Origin: Gordonia asplenii
Lineage (GTDB): Bacteria; Actinomycetota; Actinomycetes; Mycobacteriales; Mycobacteriaceae
Assembly (NCBI RefSeq): GCF_012933505.1
Contig: NZ_JABBNB010000001.1
Coordinates: 186,001 to 250,000, forward strand
Direction: 5' to 3'
Length of the DNA stretch: 64,000 bases
Shown here: positions 16,096 through 30,931 of the stretch, piece after piece
Position numbering within the stretch: position 1 is the stretch's first letter
How the letters are laid out: each line of letters opens with the position of its first letter
The notes under the pieces: generated by a model
The model's input: only the letters and a program-made list of their open reading frames with translations
What the model was told of the DNA's origin: nothing
Databases searched by the model: none
Program-made: the position numbers and the translations under genes

Positions 16096-19000
16096 TCGCT
16101 CGAGTTTCGCCCCCCCCCCCGCTCAAAGACATTGCCGTTCAGCACCCAACCGTCAGCTTCCAGTTCGTTGCGGGTGTGGAACAGACCCGAGTCATTGGAC
16201 ATGTGGAACATTGTCATGAACTTGATGCCCCAAGGATTGCCGTTCACCGGGTCATTCTCGTTGATCAACACCGGCACGCGCCGGTAGATGCCTAGGGTGA
16301 TCTCGGCGTCGCGGCGCGATCGGAACACAGGGCAGGTTCCCGTGTTCGGATTCAGTAACGTGATCTCTTCGGGGCTCAACGTGAACGTTGTGTCAGGGCG
16401 CAGTAAGTCGGTAGGGTCGTGGGCAAAGAATGCGAAATCGGCACGCGGCTCGCGAGTATCGCGGCCCGTCAATGTAAGTAGGCAGAACTTGAAACTTCGG
16501 TGGACTCCGTCGAACAGCGGCCGCGAGTTCTCGAAGTCATACAGGCTGGCTATCGACCCGCGTTCGACGAGATCCTTGAAGAAGTATTGCGTGGTCGCAT
16601 CGGTGGCGATCCCCGTTGGCAGTATCACGCCGAGTCGGCCGTCGCCGGTAAGGAGGTTCCGGTCAGTCTCGGCGAAAACTGCGTAGGTATTGATGTCGCC
16701 GCGCCCAGTTAGAGGGTAACGACCAGAATTGCGCAGGATATGGGAAATTCCTTCCGCCCGGCGCTTCTCGGCGGCGAACGCATGATAAAGCGGTGCATTC
16801 GTAGTAGGCAACTTCGCGATCAATCGTTTTCGGGCAGCTGCGTTTGGAGCAGTCGCAATCTCAGTGTCTCGTGCAGCGAAGAACTCCTGCTCTTGAAGTT
16901 TCACACGTTCCCACGGTGGATTCCCCAGCACCACCGAGAAGCCCCCAGCCCATCCAGTCGCGTCGTTGAGAGAATCGCTGCCGACACCAGCAACATCGGT
17001 GGGAAACAGGTGCGGAAACTCCAAATGCCAGTGAAAGAATCGATACTCGGCAGTGAGTCGGGTGAGTTCGTCGCGTTGCAGGTGGTCTAAAACGTCCGTT
17101 CCCTGCGACAGCGCGGCAATCGTGCTCTGCGTGATCGGGGTGGGCGCGCCGTCGAACTTCGGCCACACGAACGCCGCGCACCAGGCGTCGGCAGCGAGGC
17201 GGTGCTGCTGGTATTCGCTCGACTGCTGGTATGAGCGGAGTCGCTGCTGTTGGACGTGAACATCGGCGAGTGACAGCGCCTGGCTCCCGATTACCTGCTC
17301 GACTTCATCACCGATGTCGGAGTTTGACCTGAGTACATCACCGATGTCGAACAAGCCGCCTTGCCTTGCACGTTCGGTCTTGTTCGCCTTGGCCAGCGCG
17401 GACGACAATGTCTTGTCGTCGCCCTCGATCGGTTTGAATGCTGAATCCGGTAACCCGTCCGCTAACAATCTGGGGGTGACGCCTACGAGCGCATTGCCGA
17501 CCTTGATCTGCCCGTCGAGATAGGTGAGTGGCCGCCCTGGCTCAAGCGCCTCCATCCACAACGACACCTTGGCCAACTCGGCAGCGAGAGGGTTGACGTC
17601 GACACCGTAAATGCACGTCGACACCACCTCACGCATCGCCACGCGAATCTGTTGTGGCGCGGGCTCGGGATCGCCGGTGCGGATCGCCGCAACACGCTTG
17701 GCGATTCGGCGAGCGGCTCCGACCAGAAAGTGACCGCTGCCGCACGCGGGATCACATACTGTGACTCGGAGCAGTGCGGCGACCTGGCCGTCTGAGTTGT
17801 TAGCCGACTTAACTGCGTCGTCGAGCACGGGGTCCAGGGCGGTATCGAGCAGCGACTCGACCAACGAGGTCGGCGTGTAGTACGAACCGGTGTCCTTGCG
17901 TTGGTTGCCCGAGGCGATGTCCAGAGCGTAACGCTTGGTCGTCGGGTCCCACTGTGGCACGAACTCCAAGAGAGCCTCGTAGATGCTCCCTAGCTCCTCG
18001 GCACCCAAGTTGCGATAATCGACCACCCGCAGCACTGAGGACTTGGGTTCATGAGTCAGGGAGAGGGAACGAACAGCACTCAACAGCGCGTCATTGCTCA
18101 ACCCGTGGTCGGCAAGAAAGTCGAGTTCGCCCTGGTCGAACAGGCCACCGATTCCGGGCAAACCGAGTCCCGGTAGGCCGCCCTCGTCGCCCAAACCACG
18201 CCACACAAGAGTGAGAGCGGCCCAGCGGTCACTGTACCGTCCGGCGCTGGCTCGGCGCCGGCGTGCAGTGGCTCGCAAACGGGCAGTGGAGAAGTAGTCC
18301 GAATACCGTTGACGGGCAATCGGATTGGCAGATGGATCTAGAAGGGCGCCGCGGTCTTCGGCGACGAACGTGAACAGAAGTCGATAGACCACGCGCAGGA
18401 GTGCATGGTTCACATCAACCACTGTTAGGCGACCGGATTCAAGGTCTTCGCGAAGCGATGCGTTGTCGGGGTGAGTAAGGAAACCCCGCCCCAAAGTCCG
18501 CAGCGCATCGACCACGCCGTCTCGCAGCAGGTTCAGCGCGCGCGAACCGGACTCCACTGCTTCGGTGCGCCACTGCTCCAAGCGGCAGCTGGTGGCGCCG
18601 ATCTCGTCGTCGCGAACTTCCAGGCGCGATACCTGGCAGAGGGTGTAAAGCAGCAGAAAGTCGGCAAAGAGGTCACCGTCGAAGATTGCTTCAAGATCGA
18701 ACTCCACATACGCCGAACCGACGAGGGAGGTCGAATCTCTCAGCAGTCGCAATACTTGCCCGTTGGACAAGATTCCCCATAGATGAGCGTCGCTACGGTT
18801 GAGCAACTCCTGCACCATCGACTGTGGGGAGGCTCCGGCGGCGCCCGCCACGCCCTTCGTTCGTGTGTCGAGAGCGGTGCGCGCACCCAACAGGTGTATC
18901 GGTATCGGCCTCCACTCGTGAGAGATCGGGAACGATTGCCCGTCGGCCGTGATTCCACCGCGTCCGGTCGTCGACACACGGCCGTAGCCCAGCTGATCGA

Positions 19001-19274
19001 GCAGCACTAGGAGGAAGCGCTCGCGAGTGAGAGAAGTAGTCGACGAGCCGTCGGGGATTTGAGCCAGAGCGTCACGGTAGCCTTGCCACGCGCCTCGGAG
19101 GTATGCCCAGACACGGTTCGCCGCGTCACGGACGGTCTCGCCGGTTGCGAGGTGATAATCCTTGGGGGACAAGGTGTTTCCGCTGGGGTCGCGACCAGTT
19201 GCCAGCTGTGTAGGGAGGTCGACCGGCAATAGGCCGCCCGAGATATGTAATCCCATGAACGACTCAGCTGTCAT
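16092..19274 (-). CDS. N6-adenine DNA methyltransferase (PglX/DrmMI-like), truncated by G-tract frameshift
   Basis: DNA adenine methyltransferase, 1,060 residues as written. SAM motif I is D508-PACGSGHF, followed by GVDVNPLAAELAKVSLWME, and the catalytic motif IV is N785-PPW. The N-terminal 480 residues are the helical extension of type IIG/PglX enzymes; no PD-(D/E)xK nuclease motif is obvious there. The frame ends RGGGRNSSE immediately after the 11-G tract, losing the recognition domain encoded next. The start overlaps the SNF2 gene stop (ATGA). In DISARM and Pgl/BREX such enzymes mark self DNA. As sequenced the enzyme probably lacks target recognition; a homopolymer sequencing error must be excluded. 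Confidence 0.88.
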   Translation of the reverse strand: MTAESFMGLHISGGLLPVDLPTQLATGRDPSGNTLSPKDYHLATGETVRDAANRVWAYLRGAWQGYRDALAQIPDGSSTTSLTRERFLLVLLDQLGYGRVSTTGRGGITADGQSFPISHEWRPIPIHLLGARTALDTRTKGVAGAAGASPQSMVQELLNRSDAHLWGILSNGQVLRLLRDSTSLVGSAYVEFDLEAIFDGDLFADFLLLYTLCQVSRLEVRDDEIGATSCRLEQWRTEAVESGSRALNLLRDGVVDALRTLGRGFLTHPDNASLREDLESGRLTVVDVNHALLRVVYRLLFTFVAEDRGALLDPSANPIARQRYSDYFSTARLRATARRRRASAGRYSDRWAALTLVWRGLGDEGGLPGLGLPGIGGLFDQGELDFLADHGLSNDALLSAVRSLSLTHEPKSSVLRVVDYRNLGAEELGSIYEALLEFVPQWDPTTKRYALDIASGNQRKDTGSYYTPTSLVESLLDTALDPVLDDAVKSANNSDGQVAALLRVTVCDPACGSGHFLVGAARRIAKRVAAIRTGDPEPAPQQIRVAMREVVSTCIYGVDVNPLAAELAKVSLWMEALEPGRPLTYLDGQIKVGNALVGVTPRLLADGLPDSAFKPIEGDDKTLSSALAKANKTERARQGGLFDIGDVLRSNSDIGDEVEQVIGSQALSLADVHVQQQRLRSYQQSSEYQQHRLAADAWCAAFVWPKFDGAPTPITQSTIAALSQGTDVLDHLQRDELTRLTAEYRFFHWHLEFPHLFPTDVAGVGSDSLNDATGWAGGFSVVLGNPPWERVKLQEQEFFAARDTEIATAPNAAARKRLIAKLPTTNAPLYHAFAAEKRRAEGISHILRNSGRYPLTGRGDINTYAVFAETDRNLLTGDGRLGVILPTGIATDATTQYFFKDLVERGSIASLYDFENSRPLFDGVHRSFKFCLLTLTGRDTREPRADFAFFAHDPTDLLRPDTTFTLSPEEITLLNPNTGTCPVFRSRRDAEITLGIYRRVPVLINENDPVNGNPWGIKFMTMFHMSNDSGLFHTRNELEADGWVLNGNVFERGGGRNSSE
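16110..16120 (-). repeat. Homopolymeric G11 tract, putative phase-variation switch
   Basis: Eleven consecutive C on the given strand (11 G in the coding sense) at the junction of the methyltransferase and its displaced recognition domain. With 11 the upper frame stops five codons later. With 9 or 12 the frame passes from R-G-G into A-K-L-E-R-M-M-P-L-Y and continues for 248 more residues. Tracts of this length slip readily during replication, and a G tract in pglX controls the Streptomyces coelicolor Pgl phage-resistance system. Confidence 0.75.
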
Positions 19275-22090
19275 TTGGCAGACTCCCTGGCAGGTGGCAC
19301 GAACACGAAGACCCCTAAGATATCTGCGCCCGGCTCAGCTGTGACCTTCAGGCCGCGCACTATTTCCGATGATGCTTGCCGAACTCGGCGATGCGCGTTG
19401 AGTAGGCCTTTGGCCAATGCCGCGCCGTGCTCGGACAGATGTGGCATCAAGGAGTCGATTCCATCGAGAGCGCGGGACATGAACTGTTGTGCCTGCGGGC
19501 CCGGAACGTTACCGCTGGGAACTGCGGAGAGCAGGGCTTGCGCGTCGTCCGGCGCGAGCCATCGAGCTTGGGTGGGTGAGCCTTCGAACGCCAGAGTTGC
19601 TACATCCTCGGCAATCAATTGGCGCGCACCGCTTCTTGACGGCAACTCCAGGTGAAATCGGTAGCGAGAAACCAGGAGTGTCGTGCGAGTGGGCACCGAA
19701 TCAGTGCGAATCACTGCGCATCGACGGGCCGGGCGGTCTGCCGAGTCCATCGTCGCATCGAGCGCGGACTCGATGACGTAGCCGGCGATCGCCTCGACCG
19801 ATGCATCAGTTCGGTTGAGGACCGCGTCACCGCGCCGCAGTGGTAGGTCGTATGCAAATAGCAGCGGATCGTTTCGGTCCGGAGGTAAGGCGTCACGCAG
19901 CCCGAGTGGTAGTCCCGCCAACGTCGCGCTCAATCCGTTGTCCCGCGCGACGACTGTTGACTGCAGTGCGTGCAATGAATGTTGGACGCAGGTGCGCACC
20001 TGGGCTCGGGTCCCCAGCGCTGTGCGCGCAGCGGCAACTTCGGCGGCGACGTCCTCGGGCTTGATCGCGTGCTGCGCGTACTTGGTCTGCGCACGCTTTT
20101 CGCGTTCGGCGGTCGACATCCAATCGTCGTAGAGCGCATCCCGCTTGTCTTGGACGCCGAGGTCCAGGGTGAGTTGTTCGGCGTCTACTCCGCGGAGCAG
20201 AAGGCCCTCCATCAGTGCTTCGACCACAGCACCGTTGTTGTCGGGGACGGGCACGGAAACTCCGGTCGCCTTGCGAATTTGCTCATGTTTGCGCAGCAGT
20301 ACTTCAAGGACAATACCGTCGATCTGGTTGTCGCGGCCGTACAGTGTCAACGCGCGGACTTGATCGGCTCGCTGGCCGAACCGATCGACACGCCCTTCAC
20401 GCTGTTCGTGGCGGGTGGGGTTCCACGCGAGGTCGTAGTGCAGTACCGCTTGAAAACTCTCTTGCAGGTTCACCCCCTCGGACAAACAGTCGGTGGCAAC
20501 CAACACATGACGGCCCTCTGAGGCAGTCAGTTCATCTATGCGAGCCACTCGTTCGGCGGGTGGCAGGGCGCCGGTGACCGCCCGGACTGACACGTTGCGG
20601 CCCAGCGCCCTATCCAATTGCTCTGCCACATACTCCGCGGTATCGATGAACCGGCAGAACACAATGGGATCGCAGCCGTCGGCGAGCAATGCCTTGACTT
20701 GAGTGGTCAACGCGGCGACCTTGCGGTCGGGCTTGCCTTCGAGCTTTGCAGCCTCGGAAAGAAATCCCCGAAGCCGACGGGTTGTTGACGATGCTGAGTT
20801 GGAGTCCGGGGCGGCTCCCGGCGTGGTGTCGGCAGCTTCAATCGCTTCGTCATCGGACTGGTCCAAGACGGTCGCGCGGCCGATCGCATCGGCCTCGTCA
20901 GGCGAATCAGCGGCAGCCGAGGCGGCCCTAGTGCGCAATGTCTGCGCGGCCGCACGCGGCGACGACGCCAAGGCCCTCAGCAGCGCAAGTGCGGACCACC
21001 AATTGACTCGCTTTGCCAGATCGCCGTCGTCGGTTCGAATGGTTTCGCGCGCGTAATCGAGTACCTTCTCGAAAAGAGCCCGATACTCCGGCGACAGGGT
21101 GTACGGGACTTCCTTGGTGAGACGGTCCTTTGGAAAGGGAGTGTCTTCGTCGAGGTAGCGTCGAATGTCGCCGCGTCGGCGCTGAACGAAATGGCGGGCT
21201 AGGAGCTCGCGACCGCGACGGTCATCGAGGTTGACTGTCGCCAACGCGGGATCAAGCAGCCCCAGCAGGTTGCGGAATGCGTCGTCGTTTCCTGAATGCG
21301 GTGTGGCGCTGGCGAGGACAAGATGTCGCTGAGGATCGGCGGCAAGCGCTTGCATCAGCTCGAAGCGCTGCGTACGCCCGGATCCCGCCTGACCGGCGGC
21401 CGCCACACAGGTATGGACTTCATCGACGATGACGAGGTCGGGGCATGTGCGCAGGAATTCGTGTCGACGGCGTGCGGACTTGATGAAGTCGGTGGAGACA
21501 ACTGTGATCGGGTACCGCTCGAAGATGGATTCGCTGCCGATCCGGCCGCGCTCCAGCCGCCGCACGGTCGATGGCAGTACCAACTCGGCTTCAAGGCCGA
21601 ACTTGCCGCGCAACTCCGCCTGCCACTGTTCGGCCAGGGCAGGTGAACACAGAACAGACAGTCCACGCGCTTCGCCAACTGCGAGTAGCTCTGCGGCCAC
21701 CAGACCCGCTTCGATGGTCTTGCCGATTCCGACGTCGTCGGCGATCAGCAAGCGCACCACATCCTGGCGCAACGCCATCATCAGCGGCACCAACTGGTAG
21801 GCCCGAGGTTCGACAGCGATCGATGCTAGACATCGGAAAGGCCCTGCCGTGGAACGGAATCCGATCCGCAAGGCGTCGGTGAGCAGCTTGGCGCTGAAAT
21901 GGTCACCCAGATCGTCAGGCGACGGCGCTGGAAACGCAGCCGGGGTCACGCCTTCGCTGACAAGCACGCCAGCGACATCGTCTTCGAGACCGCCGAGGGG
22001 CCGTAGTACTAGGAAGTCGTCGGTGCTGTCGGGGAGCACCACCCATTCACGACCGCGTGCGGTAACAAGATTTCCGGGGGCAAAGCCCAT
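19271..22090 (-). CDS. SNF2/DEAD-like helicase (DrmD-like)
   Basis: A 939-residue SF2 helicase. Motif I is ADDVGIGKT (K124), motif II DEVH (D223-H226), and motif III ASATPHSG. The C-terminal RecA-like lobe ends with EGVNLQESFQAVLHYDLAWNPTRHEQREGRVDRFGQ, the Snf2/RapA-type motif V-VI block. No phospholipase-D or zinc domain is visible. Combined with an adenine methyltransferase and a DUF1998 helicase, it corresponds to DrmD of class 1 DISARM. It starts 4 bases after the upstream helicase stops and overlaps the methyltransferase start, so the three are co-translated. Likely an ATP-driven DNA translocase acting on invading DNA; the specific role is inferred. Confidence 0.88.
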   Translation of the reverse strand: MGFAPGNLVTARGREWVVLPDSTDDFLVLRPLGGLEDDVAGVLVSEGVTPAAFPAPSPDDLGDHFSAKLLTDALRIGFRSTAGPFRCLASIAVEPRAYQLVPLMMALRQDVVRLLIADDVGIGKTIEAGLVAAELLAVGEARGLSVLCSPALAEQWQAELRGKFGLEAELVLPSTVRRLERGRIGSESIFERYPITVVSTDFIKSARRRHEFLRTCPDLVIVDEVHTCVAAAGQAGSGRTQRFELMQALAADPQRHLVLASATPHSGNDDAFRNLLGLLDPALATVNLDDRRGRELLARHFVQRRRGDIRRYLDEDTPFPKDRLTKEVPYTLSPEYRALFEKVLDYARETIRTDDGDLAKRVNWWSALALLRALASSPRAAAQTLRTRAASAAADSPDEADAIGRATVLDQSDDEAIEAADTTPGAAPDSNSASSTTRRLRGFLSEAAKLEGKPDRKVAALTTQVKALLADGCDPIVFCRFIDTAEYVAEQLDRALGRNVSVRAVTGALPPAERVARIDELTASEGRHVLVATDCLSEGVNLQESFQAVLHYDLAWNPTRHEQREGRVDRFGQRADQVRALTLYGRDNQIDGIVLEVLLRKHEQIRKATGVSVPVPDNNGAVVEALMEGLLLRGVDAEQLTLDLGVQDKRDALYDDWMSTAEREKRAQTKYAQHAIKPEDVAAEVAAARTALGTRAQVRTCVQHSLHALQSTVVARDNGLSATLAGLPLGLRDALPPDRNDPLLFAYDLPLRRGDAVLNRTDASVEAIAGYVIESALDATMDSADRPARRCAVIRTDSVPTRTTLLVSRYRFHLELPSRSGARQLIAEDVATLAFEGSPTQARWLAPDDAQALLSAVPSGNVPGPQAQQFMSRALDGIDSLMPHLSEHGAALAKGLLNAHRRVRQASSEIVRGLKVTAEPGADILGVFVFVPPARESAK

Positions 22091-22093
22091 CCC

Positions 22094-27226
<5,133 letters not shown>

Positions 27227-27439
27227 CGGATCCTTCGGTCGGCGCGAGCAGGGCCCGGTTAATGCCCCCGCGATGGTCTAAGATCTCTGAGACTACTGTG
27301 TGCCGCAACGGAATCTGGGCAGACCGGGGGAACCTCGTAGACGTTCATCCTCCTGGCGCACAGCGGGCGTTAGCGACGCAGTCTCAATTGACCTAATGTC
27401 GTGATAAGTCCTTCCGACGTAGCTTCACTCGATACCACT
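27227..27439. other. Upstream region of the island operon
   Basis: About 210 bases with no open frame that I can support. It must hold the promoter of the minus-strand defence operon. I see no clear sigma-70-type pair or strong palindrome. Composition is mixed and lower in GC than the core genes on the right. Confidence 0.4.
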
Positions 27440-27930
27440 CGAATCGAGAGGAAGCCCTGGGTCTATAACCCTTGCGCTGGCCGATGCTCGATGTCGGCTC
27501 CTACCCGATGGCCTTCGCCCCTGGGCGCACTGCTCGGCGACAGCGACGTCGCCAGCCCGCGAACAACTCAACGGTCAAATCTCCGCCATCGTGACCCACG
27601 CCGACGGTAACTAGTCGCTGATCAAGGCGACGATCCTCGGGAACACGTCGACGGCGGCATCGATTGGCGGATCCGCCGGCGACTCTGTAGATCCCGGGCC
27701 CGTTCTATCGGCCGGGCCGTTCACTGTCGTGCGCAATGACGGCGACGCTCGGAACGACGACGAGCCGCATGGCGTCCTCGCCCAGGGGCTGTACTTCTCG
27801 GCGCCCGACGCCGCGCGGACGATCGATGCGGGAGGCATCGAGTCGGCGGTGCATTCGTGGGCGTATGTCCCCGGATCCCTGGCGGCGATAGAACCAGTGC
27901 TACAGGGGATTTCGGCACGGCCAGCCCGCA
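27440..27930 (+). pseudogene. Degenerate Gfo/Idh/MocA oxidoreductase fragment
   Basis: Pieces of the C-terminal half of a Gfo/Idh/MocA-type NAD(P)-dependent oxidoreductase can be read in three frames in the right order: WVYNP, then LDVGSYPMAFA, then EQLNGQISAIVTHADG, SLIKATILGNTSTAASIGGSAGD, GPFYRPG in another frame, then PFTVVRNDGDARNDDEPHG and a tail through ARTIDAGGIESAVHS. This matches the usual family order (GALLDVGSYPLAFA, DEQ, IxGxxGxI, PFYRP, the CIxAGxxES end). A stop and several frameshifts break it, and no N-terminal Rossmann part is present. It is a gene remnant at the island edge, perhaps interrupted when the island entered. Boundaries are approximate. Confidence 0.55.
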
Positions 27931-27953
27931 GACTCGACACCAACCCCACACAC

Positions 27954-27994
27954 ATCGAAGAACCCGAACGGAAAATCCGTTCGGGTTCTTCGAT
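27954..27994 (-). terminator. Strong hairpin terminator
   Basis: A perfect 19-bp inverted repeat (ATCGAAGAACCCGAACGGA at 27954-27972, its complement at 27976-27994) around an AAA loop. It is 31 bases beyond the DUF2631 stop, so it probably terminates that gene. The symmetry would also stop plus-strand transcription from the pseudogene side. It separates the island from the core genome. Confidence 0.85.
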
Positions 27995-28025
27995 TGATGC
28001 AGGGTTCAGCGGCCAGCCGCCGACG

Positions 28026-28310
28026 TCAGCTCCACTTGCGGCGCGACGGCCACCAGTTCTTGATCAGGAAGAACGCGAGAACCGCGGCGAAGCCGATCAG
28101 GTACAGGTCCTCGACCTTGCCCTTGTGATTGCCGATCATCATGAACAGCAGGAATGCGACGAAGAACCAGCCGACGACGGTGAACGTCTTGCGGGCCTGA
28201 CCGTGCCAGCCGAATCGGGCCGACGGCGCGTCGGCCGGCTCGCGCTTCCAGCCGGTGTCGATCTGCGCGTGCGAATCATGTTCCTGCACTGCGGTTCCAG
28301 CCACGATCAA
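28026..28310 (-). CDS. DUF2631 membrane protein
   Basis: A 94-residue protein with two hydrophobic helices (TFTVVGWFFVAFLLFMMIG and LYLIGFAAVLAFFLI), a His/Asp-rich N-terminus and the basic C-terminus NWWPSRRKWS. It matches actinobacterial DUF2631, represented by Rv2876 in the same neighbourhood of M. tuberculosis. Function is unknown; a small integral membrane protein is all the sequence supports. It is divergent from dxr and followed by the hairpin at 27954-27994. Confidence 0.8.
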   Translation of the reverse strand: MIVAGTAVQEHDSHAQIDTGWKREPADAPSARFGWHGQARKTFTVVGWFFVAFLLFMMIGNHKGKVEDLYLIGFAAVLAFFLIKNWWPSRRKWS

Positions 28311-28433
28311 CTCCTGTGAACTCCGGGATCGTCGCGGATATGCGACGGTCTGTAGTAGGTCGGCCTACAGCATAACCTCACCGGGTCGTGTCGCGGTGCC
28401 AAGGGGCGTGAGTCGGCGGGGGATAATCGACGG

Positions 28434-29597
28434 GTGACTTCCGACGAATCGCCTACGCGCGTCCTCATCCTCGGCTCGACCGGATCCATCGGCACCCAGG
28501 CGCTCGAGGTCATCGCCGCCAATCCCGACCGCTTCGAAGTCGTCGGTCTCGGAGCCGGCGGCGGCAACACCGATCTACTGATCGCGCAGGCACGCGCGGC
28601 CGGGCTCGGTCCCGATGCGGTGGGCGTCGCCAATCCCGACGCGGCCGACACCGTCGGCGCAGCCTTGGGCGCAACCGTGCTGTCCGGCCCCGACGCGATG
28701 ACAGACCTGGTACACGCCTGCCCGGCCGACGTCGTACTCAACGCCGTCGTCGGATCCCTCGGACTGGCGCCCAGCATCGCGATCCTGCGGTCCGGCGCGC
28801 GCCTGGCGCTGGCCAATAAGGAATCGCTGGTCGCGGGCGGTTCACTCGTGCTCGACGCCGCGGCGCCCGGGCAGATCGTGCCCGTCGACTCCGAACACTC
28901 CGCCATCGCCCAATGCCTGCGGGCCGGATCGGCGGCCGAGGTGGACCGCCTGGTTCTCACGGCGTCGGGCGGACCGTTCCGCGGCTGGACTCGCGAGCAG
29001 ATCGTCGACGTCACCCCCGAACAAGCCGGCAAACATCCGACCTGGTCGATGGGGCCGATGATCACCCTCAACTCGGCGACCCTGGTCAACAAGGCGCTCG
29101 AAGTCATCGAGGCGCACCTGCTCTTCGACGTGGACTACGACCACATCGACGTCACCGTGCACCCGCAGTCCATCGTGCATTCGATGGTCACCTTCGTCGA
29201 CGGCGCGACCGTGGCCAAGGCGTCGCCGCCGTCGATGAAGCTGCCCATCGCGCTGGCCCTGGCCTGGCCCGAGCGGGTCCCCGGCGCATCGCTGGCCTGT
29301 GACTTCTCCACCGCGTCGGCCTGGACCTTTGAACCGGTCGACAACGACGTGTTCCCGGCCATCGAACTCGCGCGCGCGGCGGGTACCCGTGGCGGAAGTC
29401 TCACAGCGGTGTTCAACGCCGCCAATGAGGCGGCGGCCGACGCGTTCTTCGCAGGTCGGATCACCTTTCCCCGCATCGTCGAGACCATCGCCGACGTGCT
29501 GTCGCAGGCGGATCAGTGGGCCACGCCACCAGGTACGCTGGAGGAAGTGTTCGCAGCCGACGCGTGGGCCCGACGCCGGGCCGCCGAGATCGCCTAG
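28434..29597 (+). CDS. dxr: 1-deoxy-D-xylulose 5-phosphate reductoisomerase
   Basis: Second enzyme of the MEP isoprenoid pathway, converting DXP to MEP with NADPH. Starts at GTG 28434; 387 residues, the usual length. GSTGSIG (14-20) is the NADPH-binding loop, [12 protein letters not shown] and [12 protein letters not shown] carry metal/substrate ligands, and [16 protein letters not shown] is the conserved flexible-loop region. It heads a cluster with rip1 and ispG, exactly as in mycobacteria, placing two MEP enzymes around the membrane protease. Confidence 0.97.
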   Translation: MTSDESPTRVLILGSTGSIGTQALEVIAANPDRFEVVGLGAGGGNTDLLIAQARAAGLGPDAVGVANPDAADTVGAALGATVLSGPDAMTDLVHACPADVVLNAVVGSLGLAPSIAILRSGARLALANKESLVAGGSLVLDAAAPGQIVPVDSEHSAIAQCLRAGSAAEVDRLVLTASGGPFRGWTREQIVDVTPEQAGKHPTWSMGPMITLNSATLVNKALEVIEAHLLFDVDYDHIDVTVHPQSIVHSMVTFVDGATVAKASPPSMKLPIALALAWPERVPGASLACDFSTASAWTFEPVDNDVFPAIELARAAGTRGGSLTAVFNAANEAAADAFFAGRITFPRIVETIADVLSQADQWATPPGTLEEVFAADAWARRRAAEIA

Positions 29598-29660
29598 ACC
29601 TGTGAGCCCGCACAAGCACCGACCAGCCCAGCGTCGGCGTGAGAGAGAGTTGACCAACGA

Positions 29661-30884
29661 GTGAGTTTTGTCGTGGGCGTCGTCCTGTTCGCAGTGGCGC
29701 TGCTGTTATCGGTGGCGTGGCACGAATGCGGACACATGTGGGCTGCTCAGCGCACCGGAATGAAGGTGCGCCGCTACTTCGTCGGATTCGGACCGACGCT
29801 GTGGTCGACCCGACGGGGGGAGACCGAGTACGGCTTCAAGGCGCTGCCCCTCGGCGGATTCTGCGACATCGCCGGAATGACCCCGTACGACGAGATCGAC
29901 GAGGCGGACCGCCCCCGCGCGATGTACCTGCAGAAGGCGTGGAAACGCCTGGTGGTGTTGTTCGCCGGTCCCGCGCAGAATTTCATCCTGGGCTTCGTCC
30001 TCGTATACGTCCTCGCCGTCGGGTGGGGACTGCCCATCCTCAACCCCGCGCCGGTCCCCGCGAAAGTCGCCTCGACGTTCTGCGTCACCCCGACCGCCGA
30101 TGCGCAGGGCAACAGCGTGGGACCGTGCGTCGGTGCCGGTCCGGCCGCCGCGGCCGGACTGCGTGCCGGCGACGAGATCGTAGCGGTCGACCGAACACCC
30201 GTCAGCAGTGCTGCTGACCTTTCACCGATCATCCAAAAAGCAACGGGCCCAGTGCAATTGACGGTCAAGCGGGACGGCGTGGTGTTGCCGCAGCCGTTAA
30301 CGATGACGCCGCAGAAGGTGACGCTCACCCAGACCAAGTCCGACGGCACCACCGAGAAGGTGACCATCGGGCGCGTCGGCCTGAGGTATCCGCAGCAGCA
30401 GCTGGTCAACGAGTACAACGTCGCGACCGCCATCCCCGGATCGATCGTATTCACCGGGCAGCTGTTCCAGGCGACCTGGGACGCGTTGCTCTCGATGCCG
30501 AGCAAGATCGGCGCCCTCTGGACCGCGGTCACCGGCGGTGAACGTGCCGTCGACACCCCGATCAGCGTCTACGGCGCCTCGGTGCTCGGGGGGCAGGCCG
30601 TCGAACGCGGAAACTGGGAACTGTTCCTGATCCTGCTCATCAGCATCAACTTCTTCCTCGGCCTGTTCAACCTCGTCCCATTGCTCCCGCTCGACGGCGG
30701 GCATATGGCGATCGTCGGATATGAGAAGGGCCGCAACATGATTCGACGCCGGATGGGCCGCACCGCGCTCGGTCCGGTGGATTACCTCAAACTGATGCCG
30801 CTCACCTACGCGGTGGTCATCGTTCTCGGCGCGTTCATGGTGCTGACGTTGACAGCTGACATCGTGAACCCCATCAAGCTCTAA
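29661..30884 (+). CDS. rip1: Rip1-type site-2 intramembrane zinc metalloprotease
   Basis: RseP/Rip1 family protease that cleaves anti-sigma factors within the membrane. The zinc motif H21-E-C-G-H25 lies in the first membrane segment. A PDZ domain follows (about 140-225; GLRAGDEIVAVDRTPV), and the second active-site motif is NLVPLLPLDGGH near residue 335-347, in the penultimate membrane region. 407 residues. It lies between dxr and ispG as in M. tuberculosis (Rv2869c), where it controls several sigma-factor pathways and envelope lipid composition. Confidence 0.95.
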   Translation: MSFVVGVVLFAVALLLSVAWHECGHMWAAQRTGMKVRRYFVGFGPTLWSTRRGETEYGFKALPLGGFCDIAGMTPYDEIDEADRPRAMYLQKAWKRLVVLFAGPAQNFILGFVLVYVLAVGWGLPILNPAPVPAKVASTFCVTPTADAQGNSVGPCVGAGPAAAAGLRAGDEIVAVDRTPVSSAADLSPIIQKATGPVQLTVKRDGVVLPQPLTMTPQKVTLTQTKSDGTTEKVTIGRVGLRYPQQQLVNEYNVATAIPGSIVFTGQLFQATWDALLSMPSKIGALWTAVTGGERAVDTPISVYGASVLGGQAVERGNWELFLILLISINFFLGLFNLVPLLPLDGGHMAIVGYEKGRNMIRRRMGRTALGPVDYLKLMPLTYAVVIVLGAFMVLTLTADIVNPIKL

Positions 30885-30931
30885 CCAGCCCGTTCGCAAC
30901 AACCCGCTCGTAACAATGAGGAGAACGACAC

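Noticed and set aside
27611..28319. Open frames on either strand across the oxidoreductase remnant and the hairpin
   Set aside because: The plus frame runs through the terminator into sequence antisense to the DUF2631 gene, and the minus frame is an antisense shadow; a pseudogene explains the fragments better.
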